Source of the DNA: Pelecanus crispus
Lineage: Eukaryota; Chordata; Aves; Pelecaniformes; Pelecanidae
Reading direction: 5' to 3'
Assembly (NCBI RefSeq): GCF_030463565.1
Contig: NC_134651.1
Span: 16,504,734-16,568,733 of the forward strand
Length of the DNA stretch: 64,000 nt
Shown here: in pieces, positions 1 to 13,169 of the stretch
How the letters are laid out: each line of letters starts with the position of its first letter
How positions within the stretch are numbered: the first letter of the stretch is position 1
Program-made: the position numbers and the translations under genes
Notes under the pieces: generated by a model
The model's database searches: none
Told to the model about the DNA's origin: nothing
What the model saw: only the letters and a program-made list of their open reading frames with translations

Positions 1-1791
1 AGCATATTAGAAGAATTTCTTGGGTTGGTCCCCAGCCAACAAATTTCAGTTCATTGCTCAAGCTGCCAACTTCACAAAGTTCAGATATGGGATCCCAGTT
101 TCACCTATTGTCTTTCTGAGGAGCCAGCCATGAACTTCAGATCCATATGTTAATCTGATTTCTGTAGGATCAGGCTACACGGTACTCCCATTCAGGCTGA
201 AAGCCATGCTAGGAGAATTGTTTTAAGTCACAGAGCAAAAATGAAGACACGAACCCACCTCAACTCCTTGTTCAGGACATCAACTATATCATTCCATCTC
301 CTGGTTCATTTTCTTGGTGTTTCAAGAGAAGGAAAGATTCTTTCTTTTCAGAAAGAATCAATATCACACTTGTTCCTGTTTTCCAGCCTTTTATCATACA
401 ATCTGTTTGTCTTCCCTTCTGTTTTGATCCATCCTTCCATGACAACCTCATTTACCTTGTCTGCTCAATGGCACCACCACACCTTGTCTCAAGTTCCTCC
501 ATGTGTTCAGAATGACACACTTTTTTCCCAAAATTAATCTGATAGTAAGTGCAAGATGTTATTGGTTATACCTTGTCAATTTGATATGTGCTTGTACATG
601 AAAAAGGGTCTCTATGAATTCACAGAAAATGAGAGCAAGTAAAACTCTATCTACATAATAGCTCCATGAATGGAAATAAAGGCCTTATTTTACCATAATG
701 GTCCTTTAACCCTGCTTTCATCCATGATTTTAATTTCATTTGAGTCCTTCAATATATCTTGCATTCCTACACGTCTCTCACACTGTCAAGACAGCCTTCT
801 TTGCAAAGAGAAGTGCATGCCTGAAACGTTCTTTCCCCCCACTGGGGATCCACCAAAGTACATTCATTACCTTAAATTAAAAGGAAACACTCAATAATAA
901 TGTATTCAGGGATGTGTCTGCAGCAATCCAGGGTGGCAGATCGATTTAAACCCAAATGTGCAATATTTCTATACATGAAAGATGCTATGGTCCAGTGGAG
1001 CAAGCAGACTGCTGAAAGCATGAGGCATATTATGTGTCAGCTATGCACGGAGCTCACGTTTGTGTCAACAGGAGCTGCTCGCATGGAGGGGTGCACGTAA
1101 CTTGAACCAGGACTTGCCAGCTCTCTCCTTTGCCTCCCATTGCAGAGGGCATGACAGGGTGCACACCAGAGCATACAGGAAGGGAAGAGACGGGGAAAAA
1201 GGAGATGAGAGAGATTCAGACCATCTAAAATGGGAGGAATTAATAAATACCTATCTACTAACCATAGATACTGTGTGATTTACTGAAATAAACATTGCTT
1301 GCTTCCCTGAAAAAATAAGAGCCAGATGAATGTGAAATGCCAGTAGAATAAAAGTTTCTAATAGTTGAAGTGGAAGGCATGATAGGGTCAAAAACAGAGT
1401 GAATGACACCAAAAATGTTTTTTAATTCCAGCAGTTTCTATTTTTGGATGTAGCACTTCATTTCTCCTAGCTGAGCATTTCAGCTAAGAGGGACTCCACA
1501 GAGAGCCATAAAGCAAGGATCAAAACACCTGGCTGTACAGGGGGGCATGCACTGTTACAATGGACACCCAGAAAAAAAACAGGTTTCCCTGCTCAAAGAA
1601 AATTCCAATTGTCCTACAGTCTGTTGCATTAATAGAATAAACAAATGTCTACAATAGCCCTCTCTCTTCTGATTTGAAAGAAATAAGGAAAGACCTCTAT
1701 GAAGCTTCTAGGGAAAGAGACAAGGAGGGCAGAGCAGCTTCCCTCTCACTCCTCTGACTGATGTCACCATTCCCGTGGCCAAAACATGTTT

Positions 1792-1804
1792 GTTGCTAAG
1801 CAAC
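1792..1804. promoter_or_regulatory. Candidate RFX X-box palindrome
   Basis: GTTGCTAAGCAAC is a perfect 13-bp dyad matching the X-box pattern bound by RFX factors. It sits in a stretch (about 1,740-2,200) without repeat signatures. Function is inferred from the motif only. Confidence 0.4.
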
Positions 1805-4701
1805 TATGTATATATTACAGTCTTCTGCTTCCATTTGGGATTTAACATATGCATTTTCACTTTCATCTCTGATGCATAGTTACATTTGTTTGCAGTGGGT
1901 GCCAGAGTGAATGGAAGCTGTCCAGTATGGGATATGCATAAGAACTGAAAGGCACACACGGTGATTTACCAATGTGCATCATTGTTTCGCAGCATAGTTC
2001 AATGGGAAACCTACTGAGTGCCATTCACCGGCGGTTGGACCAATTTTTTCATTCAGGATTGATGCTGGTTGCTATATAGCGGCTATTGGTTCAAGAAGTG
2101 CAGCAGTTCTCAGATGTCACGAAGTAACATAGTGTGTGGATAGTCTGACTGGTAATTATTGCAGATGGATTCTTTCTACGATGATAAAAGAGGTCCGTTC
2201 TTTCATCTGGAGTTTTGCGCTTTATGCATAAATCCACTTTTTCCTACACCTCTCCCACTTACTTGGCAGGCAATGAAAAAAATCACCTTTTCCTTTTGAA
2301 TTGTGTGCAGATGACCCAAATCAGTGGCACGCATCGCTTGCATTTTTCTATGAACCAAATCTAAAAAGAAATGAAAAGAGGGTAAGGAGAAAAAGAAGGC
2401 AGGATGTGAGAGTTCATTTATATTATAAACACTCTGTAACAGAAGAAAAAAAAAATCAGTTTTAAAAACCACATGTCTATTACCCTGTAATGAAATTATA
2501 AGAGAATGCTATTAGTCATGTCTGTACGTTTATTCACATTGTGAGTTCAATAATTAAATTAGAAGATCTGACATGGAGTTTACTAAACAAAAATCTACGC
2601 TATAACAAAAAAGAAAAAGAACAGGATATTGCTAGCTTCCTTTTGGGTTTAGTATTGTCTCTATTAATAAGCATTAAAGAATAAAACACTGGAGGAATTC
2701 TTGCAGTCGAGATGATTTGGGTTTTGTTATGCTTTTCAGTTTAGCTTAATTTCCCACTGGAAGCTTCTCTCTAAGTGCAGGCCTAGGATTATCATCACAT
2801 AAGGGGGAAAAAAAAAAAAAAGAAAAACCTTAAGCTCTGTTTGCTACTGGTTTTTCTTATTTTCTCCTCCCTGGAAGCCCAGACAGGAAAGGGACCACAG
2901 AGAGGAGGCAAGGCAACTTTTACACCAACCACAGTTGTTACATAACTTTGAGGGAAAACTGAAGGGTTTTTTTTTCCCCTTGAAGCTCAAGAAAAATGGG
3001 CTTATAAAAAGGAATATTGTATGAAAGCAACTTGCTTGCCCATTCTCTTATGCATTGATTCAGGGCTATTGCAGTTGAAAGAAAAACTTCATTCTGGGTG
3101 TGCATCGGTACAATGAGTTAGGGTATAGTAACTCTCTCCAGTGGCCTCCTTTTCCACAGAAGACAGATAATGATAATTCAGTCAATGTTATTTTATGTGC
3201 TGGCCCCTTTTGGTCCGTGAATTTTCTGCACCCCAGGTCCATGCCGAGCCTCCAGCTGGAGCACTGATGGCAAATCCATGCCACGGGGCAGTGCCTGTTA
3301 CGCTGCTGGAGTGGAGAAAAACAGGCTGTACTGTAAAAGAGAATCAGGCCCAGCAGTTAAAAAACAAAATTTGCTTTATAACAGAGATAATTTGAAAGCA
3401 ACCAACTGCCTTACATCTTTAAACTGTCCCCAGTTAGGAACCAGTTGCTGTTTGAAAGCTGCCCTCATGCAGGACCATATGCATTTAGCACTTTCCCACT
3501 AGTCTCAGCGCCACATATGCAGGTAACGGAATTTGTGACACACGGAAGTTCACCTTGAACTAATGCTTGCACAAGTTAAACTGTTATCAAGAGCCACAGA
3601 AATGTCCATGCATGCCTCTGCCACTGCATGCACACACTCTCCAAAATTTGAAATTCACTGCACAGATGAAGAACTGACAGCAGCTTCTACATTTAACTTT
3701 TGATCTCTGGATATTTTGCCATCCTTCAAAAAAGAACTCCTTTCCTAATTCACATTCCTGTTGCATTTGAGTCTACTCAATATTAAAAGAGAAAGTGGCT
3801 TAGAGGATGGTTTATGATAATATGTACATCTATATTTCTGCCGCAATCTCTAAGAGGATGATCAGGAATCCATTTATTAAAATAAGACATATTCTTGATC
3901 TCACAAAATATTTTATTTTCTTGAATTTTCTTTAAAATGTAATAAACAAGAAGTAGCTTCAGTCCATGTTGCTATTTTTTAGCAAACTGAGCGGTGTCTT
4001 AGAAAGCAAATTAAGTTGGTGTCCACAGTGACATGACCAGCTCATAAGAATGACATCTTTGGTCAGCTGCTGAAGCAGCTACACTGGGGTGACTCTAGAG
4101 ACACATCAAAAACTACCATCCATGCTTAGTGACACATCCCTCTCTTCTCCAAATTAGCATGTCACCTACTAAAAAAACATAACAGTAATATTTAGAGCAC
4201 TGATAGAAACTACTATTTCTTCCATTTCAGAAGTCATCCTGAAATATTCAGCTGAAGAGATGATTTTTCATTGTTTTCCCCCAGAGTCTACATTTGGAGA
4301 ATATTATGAAAAGCTGAAGCTAACACAGATGCGCACATTCCAGGGATTCATGCAAAGTCCTGCCACTGCACTTCCAACTGAGGCAATGAACCTTTGTGGA
4401 CCTTCCAGGAAGCTCGTGAATTTTTTTGCCAAGTTCGAGCAGCTCTGAAATACATAAGGAAATGAGATCCCACGGTATTTATACAAATTCCCATGTCAGA
4501 CATAAATGACTACCTTTGTCTACTGTTCAACAACAAAACAAACTTGCATGAATCTTTCCCAAATGTAAAAGTGGTTATACCATTACAATGCTAAATCTGG
4601 CAAAGGTACATGAAGTATATGTATTGAGACCGGTTTGAGGAGGATGGGAGGTGTTGCTGTTATGCTGTGGTTTTTTAATCTGTTTTATCTACTGTTACCT
4701 T

Positions 4702-4731
4702 CTTTTTAATATATATATTTTATATATATCT
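4702..4731. repeat. (TA)n-like tract
   Basis: Two short TA runs separated by TTT, nearly self-complementary. Confidence 0.7.
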
Positions 4732-5601
4732 AAGATACAGTCACATAAAATCAATAATCACATACTACTCTGATACTAGTTGGAACTCAGCAGATATGCA
4801 GAATGGAATGTTTTTTGTTGTTGTTGTGTTTAACTTAAAAAAATTCAAACAATTCATCCTGCCTTTAGGAAAATATTCATGAAGCAAAACTGGCAATAGA
4901 AAAATAATTATTTGAAAAACATTATATGAGGTGAGTTGTTGCTTCCCTACTGGATGCCAGTTTAAATTGAGCTAATTTGTTTTACCAGTAGCTTAAGAAA
5001 ACCCCAGCACAGCAGCATGACAATTATATCCAGGTGCAAGGACTTAATTCAACAAATTCTAGGTGGATCCTTCCAGTCGGCTCAGTGGGCCCCATCCTCA
5101 GCTGTGGCTAAGAACAGATGCCCTTGAAAAAAACTCTGTAATCACAATCCATTCAATCCTTGAATACTGAAGCTGAAATGTGTCCAGGAAAAAAAAAAAA
5201 AAAAATTATATTCCTATGTCCAGAGTATCAATTGAAGCATGATTGAGAAACAAGAACATATGAGGTAAGATATAAATCTGAGTAAACACTTAGATACTTT
5301 TTTGTGTTATTGTTACATTATACATGTAAAAACAATAGCTTATCTGCAAAACATAACAGTATGGTTCACCAATTCTGTAGGATTTAGAAGTGATCTGTGA
5401 AAAATCAAAATCATAAATCTAGCATTCTTAATTTGAGGAACATTTTAATAAAAAGATCAAACTGCAGGGCTTGCTGTTTTAGTTGGTCTGTGTCTCGACG
5501 TAATAAAAGTTAAAGCATCTCCAAAGGCAAGGATTCAGGGAAGAATTCAAGATAAACAAGGACCACATCGGTATAGATTGTAATATAAAAGAATTTAGAT
5601 T

Positions 5602-5628
5602 GGGGGGGGTGGGTGGGGGGGTGGTGGT
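5602..5628 (+). repeat. G-rich tract with G-quadruplex potential
   Basis: Runs of 8, 3 and 7 G separated by single T, then GG-T-GG. Enough G runs for an intramolecular quadruplex. Confidence 0.75.
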
Positions 5629-8600
5629 GATCCTTTAGAGCCAATAATTGCACAAGTATAGTAATTTTCAAGCTTCATTTTTTGATAATCTGCAGTAACA
5701 TACTAATGGTCTGGTTGTGATTCAGACAAAACTTACGCTGTTTTCAAAGAGTAAGATGCTTTTATAACACTTTGTTTACATATCATTCATTACAATGGGT
5801 TAAGACTAGGAAACAATTTATATCTAAACCAAAAGTGTCACATGCTTATTTGATAATTGCTGAAATACTCCCAGATGTGTACATGTTTTACTGATTTGTG
5901 CACAATGTACCATTATAGTCATTATTAGATTAGCAGGACCAACAATTAAAGTTCATAAATGCATTTGTATCTACACACATTGTATATGTGTATGCATGCC
6001 TAAATGGATAAAGACTAGCTTTCATGGCATTTTTCAGGAACTTAGCCTTAGTTTGTTACCATTGTGTTATTGTCAGCATAACTCATGTATTCCAATTTTT
6101 GCATAATATTGCAAAACATTTTCCCTCCTACAATTTTACATTCAGGAGTTTACTAAACACATCCCCAAAATGCAGCATTTTGTGTTATTATGAATTTCAA
6201 CTTTAACTAACACTAATTAGAGGTGTACCAGATGACTCTGATTAAACTAGTGGGTAGTGCTTATTCAGATTTAATGTGAGCAATCTGGACATTTTGAAAA
6301 ACAGCCAAGCTGGGCTCAAATAAAAACCTGCCAAAAATCCAAACTCTGAATTCAGCCAGGCATGTAAGACTGGTTCCCATGAACATTAAAAATAAAATTA
6401 AAATCAGTTGGAAATCTTGGTTTCCTTCAAACGAGAGAACATCCTCCCCATACCCTCAAGAAATATTTCTGCCTTATAGATGCCGCCCTTTCAAAGCCAC
6501 CTCTCAGCACCCAGAACAAAATGGGGAAGATGAACCAAAGAGAGGTTATCGTTTTTGTTGAGAATATCAGCTCCGACATCACTGGATACTGGTTTCTTGG
6601 TGAGGGTGGAATAAAATAGGAAGAGGGCAGCTGCCAGTTGAAACACATTTTCCAAGACTGTCATCCAGAAATCAAGAGACATGTTTTTCACTAGTTTTTA
6701 ATTTAAAACACACTTTACAGAGACATATCTTATTCATCTGAACCTTTGAACATCTGATGTAAGGTGAGATTTAGGAATCAAATATAGAGGGCTGAGTTTT
6801 CTGCTGGTGTAAGATGACATAACCACTTCAGATAATGGACTTGTGGCTGCTTATGCCCACATTTGGATTTTATAGATTCCCCCCCTGCCCCCATACTGTT
6901 CACTTGCAGTGCATGTTTTCTATTTATGCTGGTGTTAACTTGGAAAGAAAAAACAGAATCTAACCCACTGTGAGAGAGTGTATCTTAACAAGAGCCCAAC
7001 TAGAGCTAAATCCACCAATTTGGGTGAATTGAAGGAACATGAAGGTCCCAAGTCAAAATTCAATTGGTAGTTATCTCTTGTTTTACACATACATCCAAAA
7101 TTCATGGTTTCAAAGATGAGAACACTGAAGATTTAAGGAAAAAGCTATTTTTACACTGTCTATTGCTGTATGGTGCAAAGAAGTGCAGAACTCCTCCCAA
7201 TGAGCTTATTTTCAAAAGCTGTATTTCCTTAAACCAAGACATCTAGAGATAGGTAAAGACAGTATAGATATTAACCCAAACTATCCTGCACATATTAAAG
7301 TTTGCTAAAGTGAAAATATGCTTTGTAAGGCCAAAGGGTCAAATGTTTAAGATGTCTATCTCCTGTTGGGGAACAACCAGATTATTGTGTTTCAACAAGA
7401 CTTCTCCTACGTTGTTCGAAAAAAAAAATCATTCTCTCAATCAGTTTAGGTTTTTAAAAATTACTCCTGGACTTTTTTTTTTTTATCCTCTATTTTTAAA
7501 AATAAATTGCTCCCCTAAACAAAAGGTAAGGTCTTGCTTTATTAAATATAAATTTAAAAAAAAAAACCCTTTCCATGTATGTTTTATGCTTCGTTTGAAT
7601 GGCAAGAGCATATTAGTCTATTGGAGACTCACCACCATCCAACCTTTTGGTTCTGTATGCAAATATGAGTACAAAATTGTACAGATACGGGCAGGTTTTT
7701 TTCATCTGCAGTATTTTGTTTTACAAAGTGAAATTTCCCCAGAAGAAGTTTGGGGTTGAGATTCCCAAAATCTCATGCTTACGTGGTTTGAAATTCATCT
7801 GTAAAATAAAAACATTTAACAATAAACTAATATTTCTAAAGTAGGTTTCATCAAAAATAAACATAGCTTGTGTAGGTTAGTTTTTTTACTCATTAGTGTA
7901 TCAGCCTGTTGAAGAAATGTTTTGGAAATAAAAAATGAAAAATTACTAACAGCATATGATTGGAAAAGAATTTACTATATGTTTTTCTGATAAACTGCTA
8001 AATTAATTTTAGCATTGTTTAACAGTACAGTTTCAGTGCAGTATATTTTAGCTTCCCACACTGTTCCTAATATCTATTTTAGCCTATATTTCACAATGGA
8101 TGATTACATCTATAATCATTTTTCGTCATTGGTCATTAATTTATTTCAGAGTACATACCTCTGTGGGCAGTAATTACTGCACAGCCTTCAAAAAGATATC
8201 ATTAACAAAATGAGAAGATAGAAAGTATGTTAATTACTGTAAATGTTCTACTGGTTTCTCTCTGGAAAAAGCACGCCTGCAGATTAAGATCACATGTAAT
8301 TTTTTCCTAGACAATGTCATGTAACATAAAAAAATAAGGAAGAAAAATAAAGTTACAGGGCCAGGAAAGAGGACTTCTGGCACTTCCAAGTTTCATTTTA
8401 AAAACTTACAATAATGTTCATGAATCAAAATGAAAACAAATATATTTCACTGAGTCCAATTTCCAATACTTTCAGGCAAAAATCTTTTTATGTCAGTGTT
8501 GTAAAAGCAAGAATTTTCAGACACTTGGGTGCTTGGGTTTAATTTTGTGTTTGCAAATTTGACTCCTATGTGTTTACACATGCTCCACTGCCGTTGAAGC

Positions 8601-11076
8601 CATCCATGTATAATTTTACCTCTAAGAAGTGATAGTGGGTTGAATGTACAACCAACATTATGGACCTTGGTAGCGTGTGTGCTACAGGTAGAGGTCTTTG
8701 GATACCCTGTAAATAGATGGCTTTCACCAGAGAAAGTCCTGTTTGCCTAAATGCAGTAAAAACAGTTTCCCAACCCAATTTTCCAGCGAGTACTAAGATT
8801 CAATGCAAAACATCATTTGTATCTGCTTTGTGAAGCTTTGCTGTCACATAACTTGGAGTTCAGAGCTGGCTGTTTTCAAAAGGTTCAGAACAGGTTTTGC
8901 AAAAAAATCTGGGCTCATTACACTTCATGACTCATTTATTCTTAAACACAAGACCTTGTAGACAATTATTAAAAAAAGACAGGGAATATATTTCTCTTGT
9001 TTTCCTCTAAGATACCATGATGGTTATGCTTCCATTTCTGCTGGGGCATTATCTGAAATAGCATGTTAGGGAAACACTTTGATTTAAATCTGAACCTTTC
9101 CAACATAAAATACATATCCACAAACCATAATCTAAACAGCCTTTTCCCTGCAAAAGCAATGCCACCAATACCTGTGCATCGTCTTAGTTCATAGCCTGGT
9201 TCACAGACTTGTGTATTCATGACCTATGAGGCAAAAAATCTTCCTGTTGAAAGTGTGTGGATGTGCATGGTGAGAGCATGCTGAGAGAAAACAACATTGC
9301 CAAAGTTTCAGTTCAAAATCTGGTCATGGCCTTGACCATATAACTCTCCAGCCTTCCCCAGGAAGATTTTTTTTTTTTTTTAAATTGTCTGGGGAGGCAG
9401 GAAGGGGGATGACATTTTACACATGGTCAGGAGCACATCAGCAGAGACAGGAAGGTAGATGGTGACTTTGTATCTACAATAATGCTGAACCAAAAACTAC
9501 AGAGTCGTTCTGGATTTACATCCATGGGACTACACAGAAACTGGATGTGTGAATGCCTGTGGAAAAGAAAGCAAACAGAAAGCCTCATGATTGTTGACAT
9601 GGGTGTGCAGGATTCATCTGAACCAACATTTGCCAATGTGGTTTCTGAAGTATTTACCCAGCTCTGTATGAGACACCAGACTGAATGCACTAAACTGAAA
9701 AAATAGTTTCCCATACAGCAAAAATAAACACTCCATGGATATCTGACTAGAAAATGCACCGTAGCACAGCACACAGTGTTTTGTAGGCCATTGTGACTCC
9801 CTTAATGCCCTTAACAAATCCATAAATTGGCTATTTAACTGTAACTGAGATAGATCAAAAAATTAACTTCACACTAAGAGTCCGACTTCCCTTCAAAACT
9901 GAGCAGATTAAGCACCATCCGCCAGTGTCCTTTCTGACAGCTCCACACTTGAGTGGATCATATTGACTAAACGTCACAGGCTAGACAAATTCTTAGCTTT
10001 TGAAATAACTTCAGCTCAGTTTTTAAGCTCTCTGACAGCAGTCAAAACTCTGCTAACATGATTTACAGTTAAATTAAACATAAAAATATCATCATTAAAA
10101 TAACTGTGATAAGGTTAAGATCTAACGCCACATATGCGTTCTAAAGGCAGCCAAAGATACAAACACTTTGGTCTGCAGTGCCCAGTCAGTACAGAAACAT
10201 AACCATGTACACTGTGCTTATGCAGCATGTGAGTTGCAGGCTTTCAATATTTTATAAAATATTCCCTTTTCTCGGCTTGACTCCCTTTTTACCACATTCA
10301 CAATTATTCATGCACTTCATCTGGTTTTTATTTTAAATGTAAAGCTCTAGTAATTCTTCTGTGCCATTTCTAGAAGTAACATTACAAGAGACATCAGAAT
10401 AAAGTGTTTTGATTTTTAGAGTACAGTATAGCCAATAAAATCAATTTAGTGAGAGTGCTAAAACAATATTGTTTGCAAAAAAAAATGCTTGTATTTTTCC
10501 CTGAAAAGTACAGATCACTTCCCTAACAAACATTTCTTCTTTCAAAGTTTTATCAAAATGTGAATGGAGGACATTATATTCCTCTATGTTCGTGCCTCAC
10601 CAGCCACCTGGTATATGATTAAGGCATCCGGTAGTATAAACTTGATAATTCAGATACAGTTTTAGTAGTTTGAAATCCTTTTAAAAATACTTACTTGGCC
10701 TTATAGGTACTTCAATCTCCTCTCAAGGAGAAAAATTCCTCAAACAAAAAGCAAGAGCCTTGAATACACATTTACTGTCCCAAATTATCTTTTCACTAAT
10801 ATCTCAACAATACCTTGGCTTATGTCCTATGCATCTGGTGAAAATATGTTTTTTCTCCAGTTATACTTTGTCAAAAGGTCCAGTTCTTTGTATATCATTA
10901 TTAAGGAGGAATGACAAGACTTAGAAATAAATTGCTTCTTCCTTCCTTATACCTCAAATCTCTGCCCCTTTTCAATAGGTAAAGTGGAACATCCTAGAAT
11001 GCTCATTGATATTATCAGCTGGAAAAATCTGTCATAATAATAAAATACTAACTTCTTGCATGCATTTTTCATCAAA

Positions 11077-11145
11077 GCATTTTACAGGCAGTGTTATCAT
11101 TCCCGCTTCCTCTAATAGAGGAACCAAGATGTGGATATGATAAAG
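11077..11145 (+). repeat. Possible MIR-like fragment
   Basis: GCATTTTACAGGCAGTGTTATCATTCCC followed by a 'gaggaacc' block resembles the 'ttattatccccattttacagatgaggaaac' part of MIR-family SINEs, with rearranged order. Weak. Confidence 0.3.
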
Positions 11146-12289
11146 ATGACATGCTTACAGGTCTACATCAATGTACACTAGTTGAGAATCTCAGGTACCC
11201 TTTAACTTTTCTAACTAAAAGCATAAGTGGGAATCGTCAAATGAGAATGAGTGCTAAGACAAGCTCCACATATACAGGATTTGAGCCAAGCATCACAAAG
11301 GAAATTATTGAAGTCAGGGAAGCCTCTCCTGGAGAAAGCAAAGACAGGAAGAGCGAGCATTTTCCATGGGGCTGTTTTAATGAGTGATGAAGATGAGGAC
11401 CAGTTCTGATCTACCCTCAGCATGAGGAAGACATATGACAGCTTGCTACAGCTCCCTCAAAAACAGTCAGTTATTTTCTGCCCTCTGCAGTGGTGTCCAG
11501 CTCACTGGATGGACTTTCTAAAATCTCTGTCTTTTCTAGTAGGTGATGTTTTGCAGGTCTCTTCAGATTTCCGTAGCTGAACCTAAGCATCAAACTTTAC
11601 AGCATTAATATCATCACAGAAACTTTTAAGGACCCCACACAATGAGGCACTATTTTAGTGTGCTGCATTTTTCTACTCATCTGTGATTTGGAAGACTTGG
11701 AAAATACCTAAAAAAACTATCCTGAATCTGCTTCCTTCCTGATCAAACCAAGAGGTATTACATCATCTTTCCCCACTTCTTAGCATACAAATTCCCCTTC
11801 AAGTTCCTTCAATGGCTTCCCCTTCACCTTTTGTATCGTATTCTAGTATTTCATCTTTGCTTCAAGGCACTGCACTCTACCAGTCCTTCCTATGTGTCAG
11901 CCCTCCTTTCCTCATAGGAAACCTCCCGCTGGCTGTGCTCTTCTCACACTACCCTTCCTAATGCTTCTTCATAACCTTCTCATGGTTTTTCTTAAATGCT
12001 GCCACATTTACATGGAAAAGCTCTTCAAACCCTTGAGCACCAACTACTCTTTTCCACTGAACTATATCTATAAAAAAATTTATCGTCAAAGCTTAGAAAA
12101 AAAAGGATTAAATGTGTACTGCAGAAAGACAGTTCAGGTTTTTTTGTCTGTTTGTGAAAACTGGGCTTGATACATAGCTTAAAACAATTATGGAACTACT
12201 GAACTTGTAAAATATCCTGAAAATGAAAGGCAAGGAATGTCAAGATAATTCTTCAGGAAAAAGTAACTAATAACTGGGAGTACTGCATT

Positions 12290-13169
12290 ACTAATATGCA
12301 GATTAATGTAAAGTAATGCAATTAAGATAAAGTAATGCATGTTGGGAAGAATAATGCTTGCTCCGTGTATAAAATGGTGGGCTCTGATCTAGTCTTTATC
12401 ACTCAGACATGAAATCTGGGGGTTATGAGAGTGCCATGAAAATATCGGGCAAGTGCTTCGTAACAGTTAGAAAGGTCATTCAAATTTTTGAAGTAATTAA
12501 GAACAGAAAAAAATAGAAGACATCTATTATTTTACTGTACAAACCCATACTTCTATGCTTTGTAAGCTATGTTTACTTATAAGCCCTCCACCTGGAAAAG
12601 TGTCTCACAACTGGAAAATATTCAGAGAGGGTCAATGAAGATGAGTGATTTCCATACAAGGAATGATTCAGTCAGCTAAGACTTTTTACCCTGGAAAAGA
12701 GACAGCTTAGGGGAAAAATGATGGAGGTCCATAACACCATGAGCAACCATGAGACGCAGAGAGATAGATTGCTCACTACCTCTATCAATACAGGAAATAG
12801 GTGCCATCAAAGGAAGGTAGCTGATCCAAGTTCAAAACAAACAAGCAGTTCTTCATCCATATGTAGCAGAATTATATAAATCCTTGCCAAAAAGATGTGG
12901 CAGAAGCAAAACTTTACTGGGTTCAAGGGCAGGCTTAATTAGTACTTGGAAAAGAGATCTGGAGAGGGTTAGTAAATAGACAAGCCACAGTGGTCTTAAA
13001 GTCCCTGAGCCAGAATACTTAGAGGCCAGAAGAATACTCAGTGGATAGATTTTATACATTTGCCTTGTGCATACTGTATAATCTTCCCCAAAATCCAATT
13101 ATGGCCACTGTTGGAAAAAGAATAATGCTAGACAAACCCTCTGCCTGAACTACTGCAGTTGTTCTTATG
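12290..13169 (+). mobile_element. Ancient CR1/L3-type LINE, 3' end relic
   Basis: Recognised from memory of the amniote CR1 3' region: AGTAATGCATGTTGGGAAGA near 12,331, a 'gggctctgat...tcactcagac' block at about 12,380-12,410, CTGGAAAAGAGACAGCTTAG at 12,692-12,711, GGAGGTCCATAACACCATGAG at about 12,724, GTTCAAAACAAACAAGCAG at about 12,831, ACTGGGTTCAAGGGCAGG at about 12,917, and the tail ending GTTCTTATG at 13,161-13,169. Heavily mutated and indel-rich; no reverse transcriptase frame survives. The 5' boundary is approximate. Confidence 0.8.

Larger units (their letters stand above)
1..11076. other. Gene-free AT-rich interval
   Basis: Only short frames without recognisable protein features. 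Poly-A or T runs at about 2,807, 5,192, 7,475 and 9,367, the TA and G-rich tracts listed separately, and the X-box palindrome at 1,792. No gene, RNA gene or young repeat seen. Confidence 0.6.
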
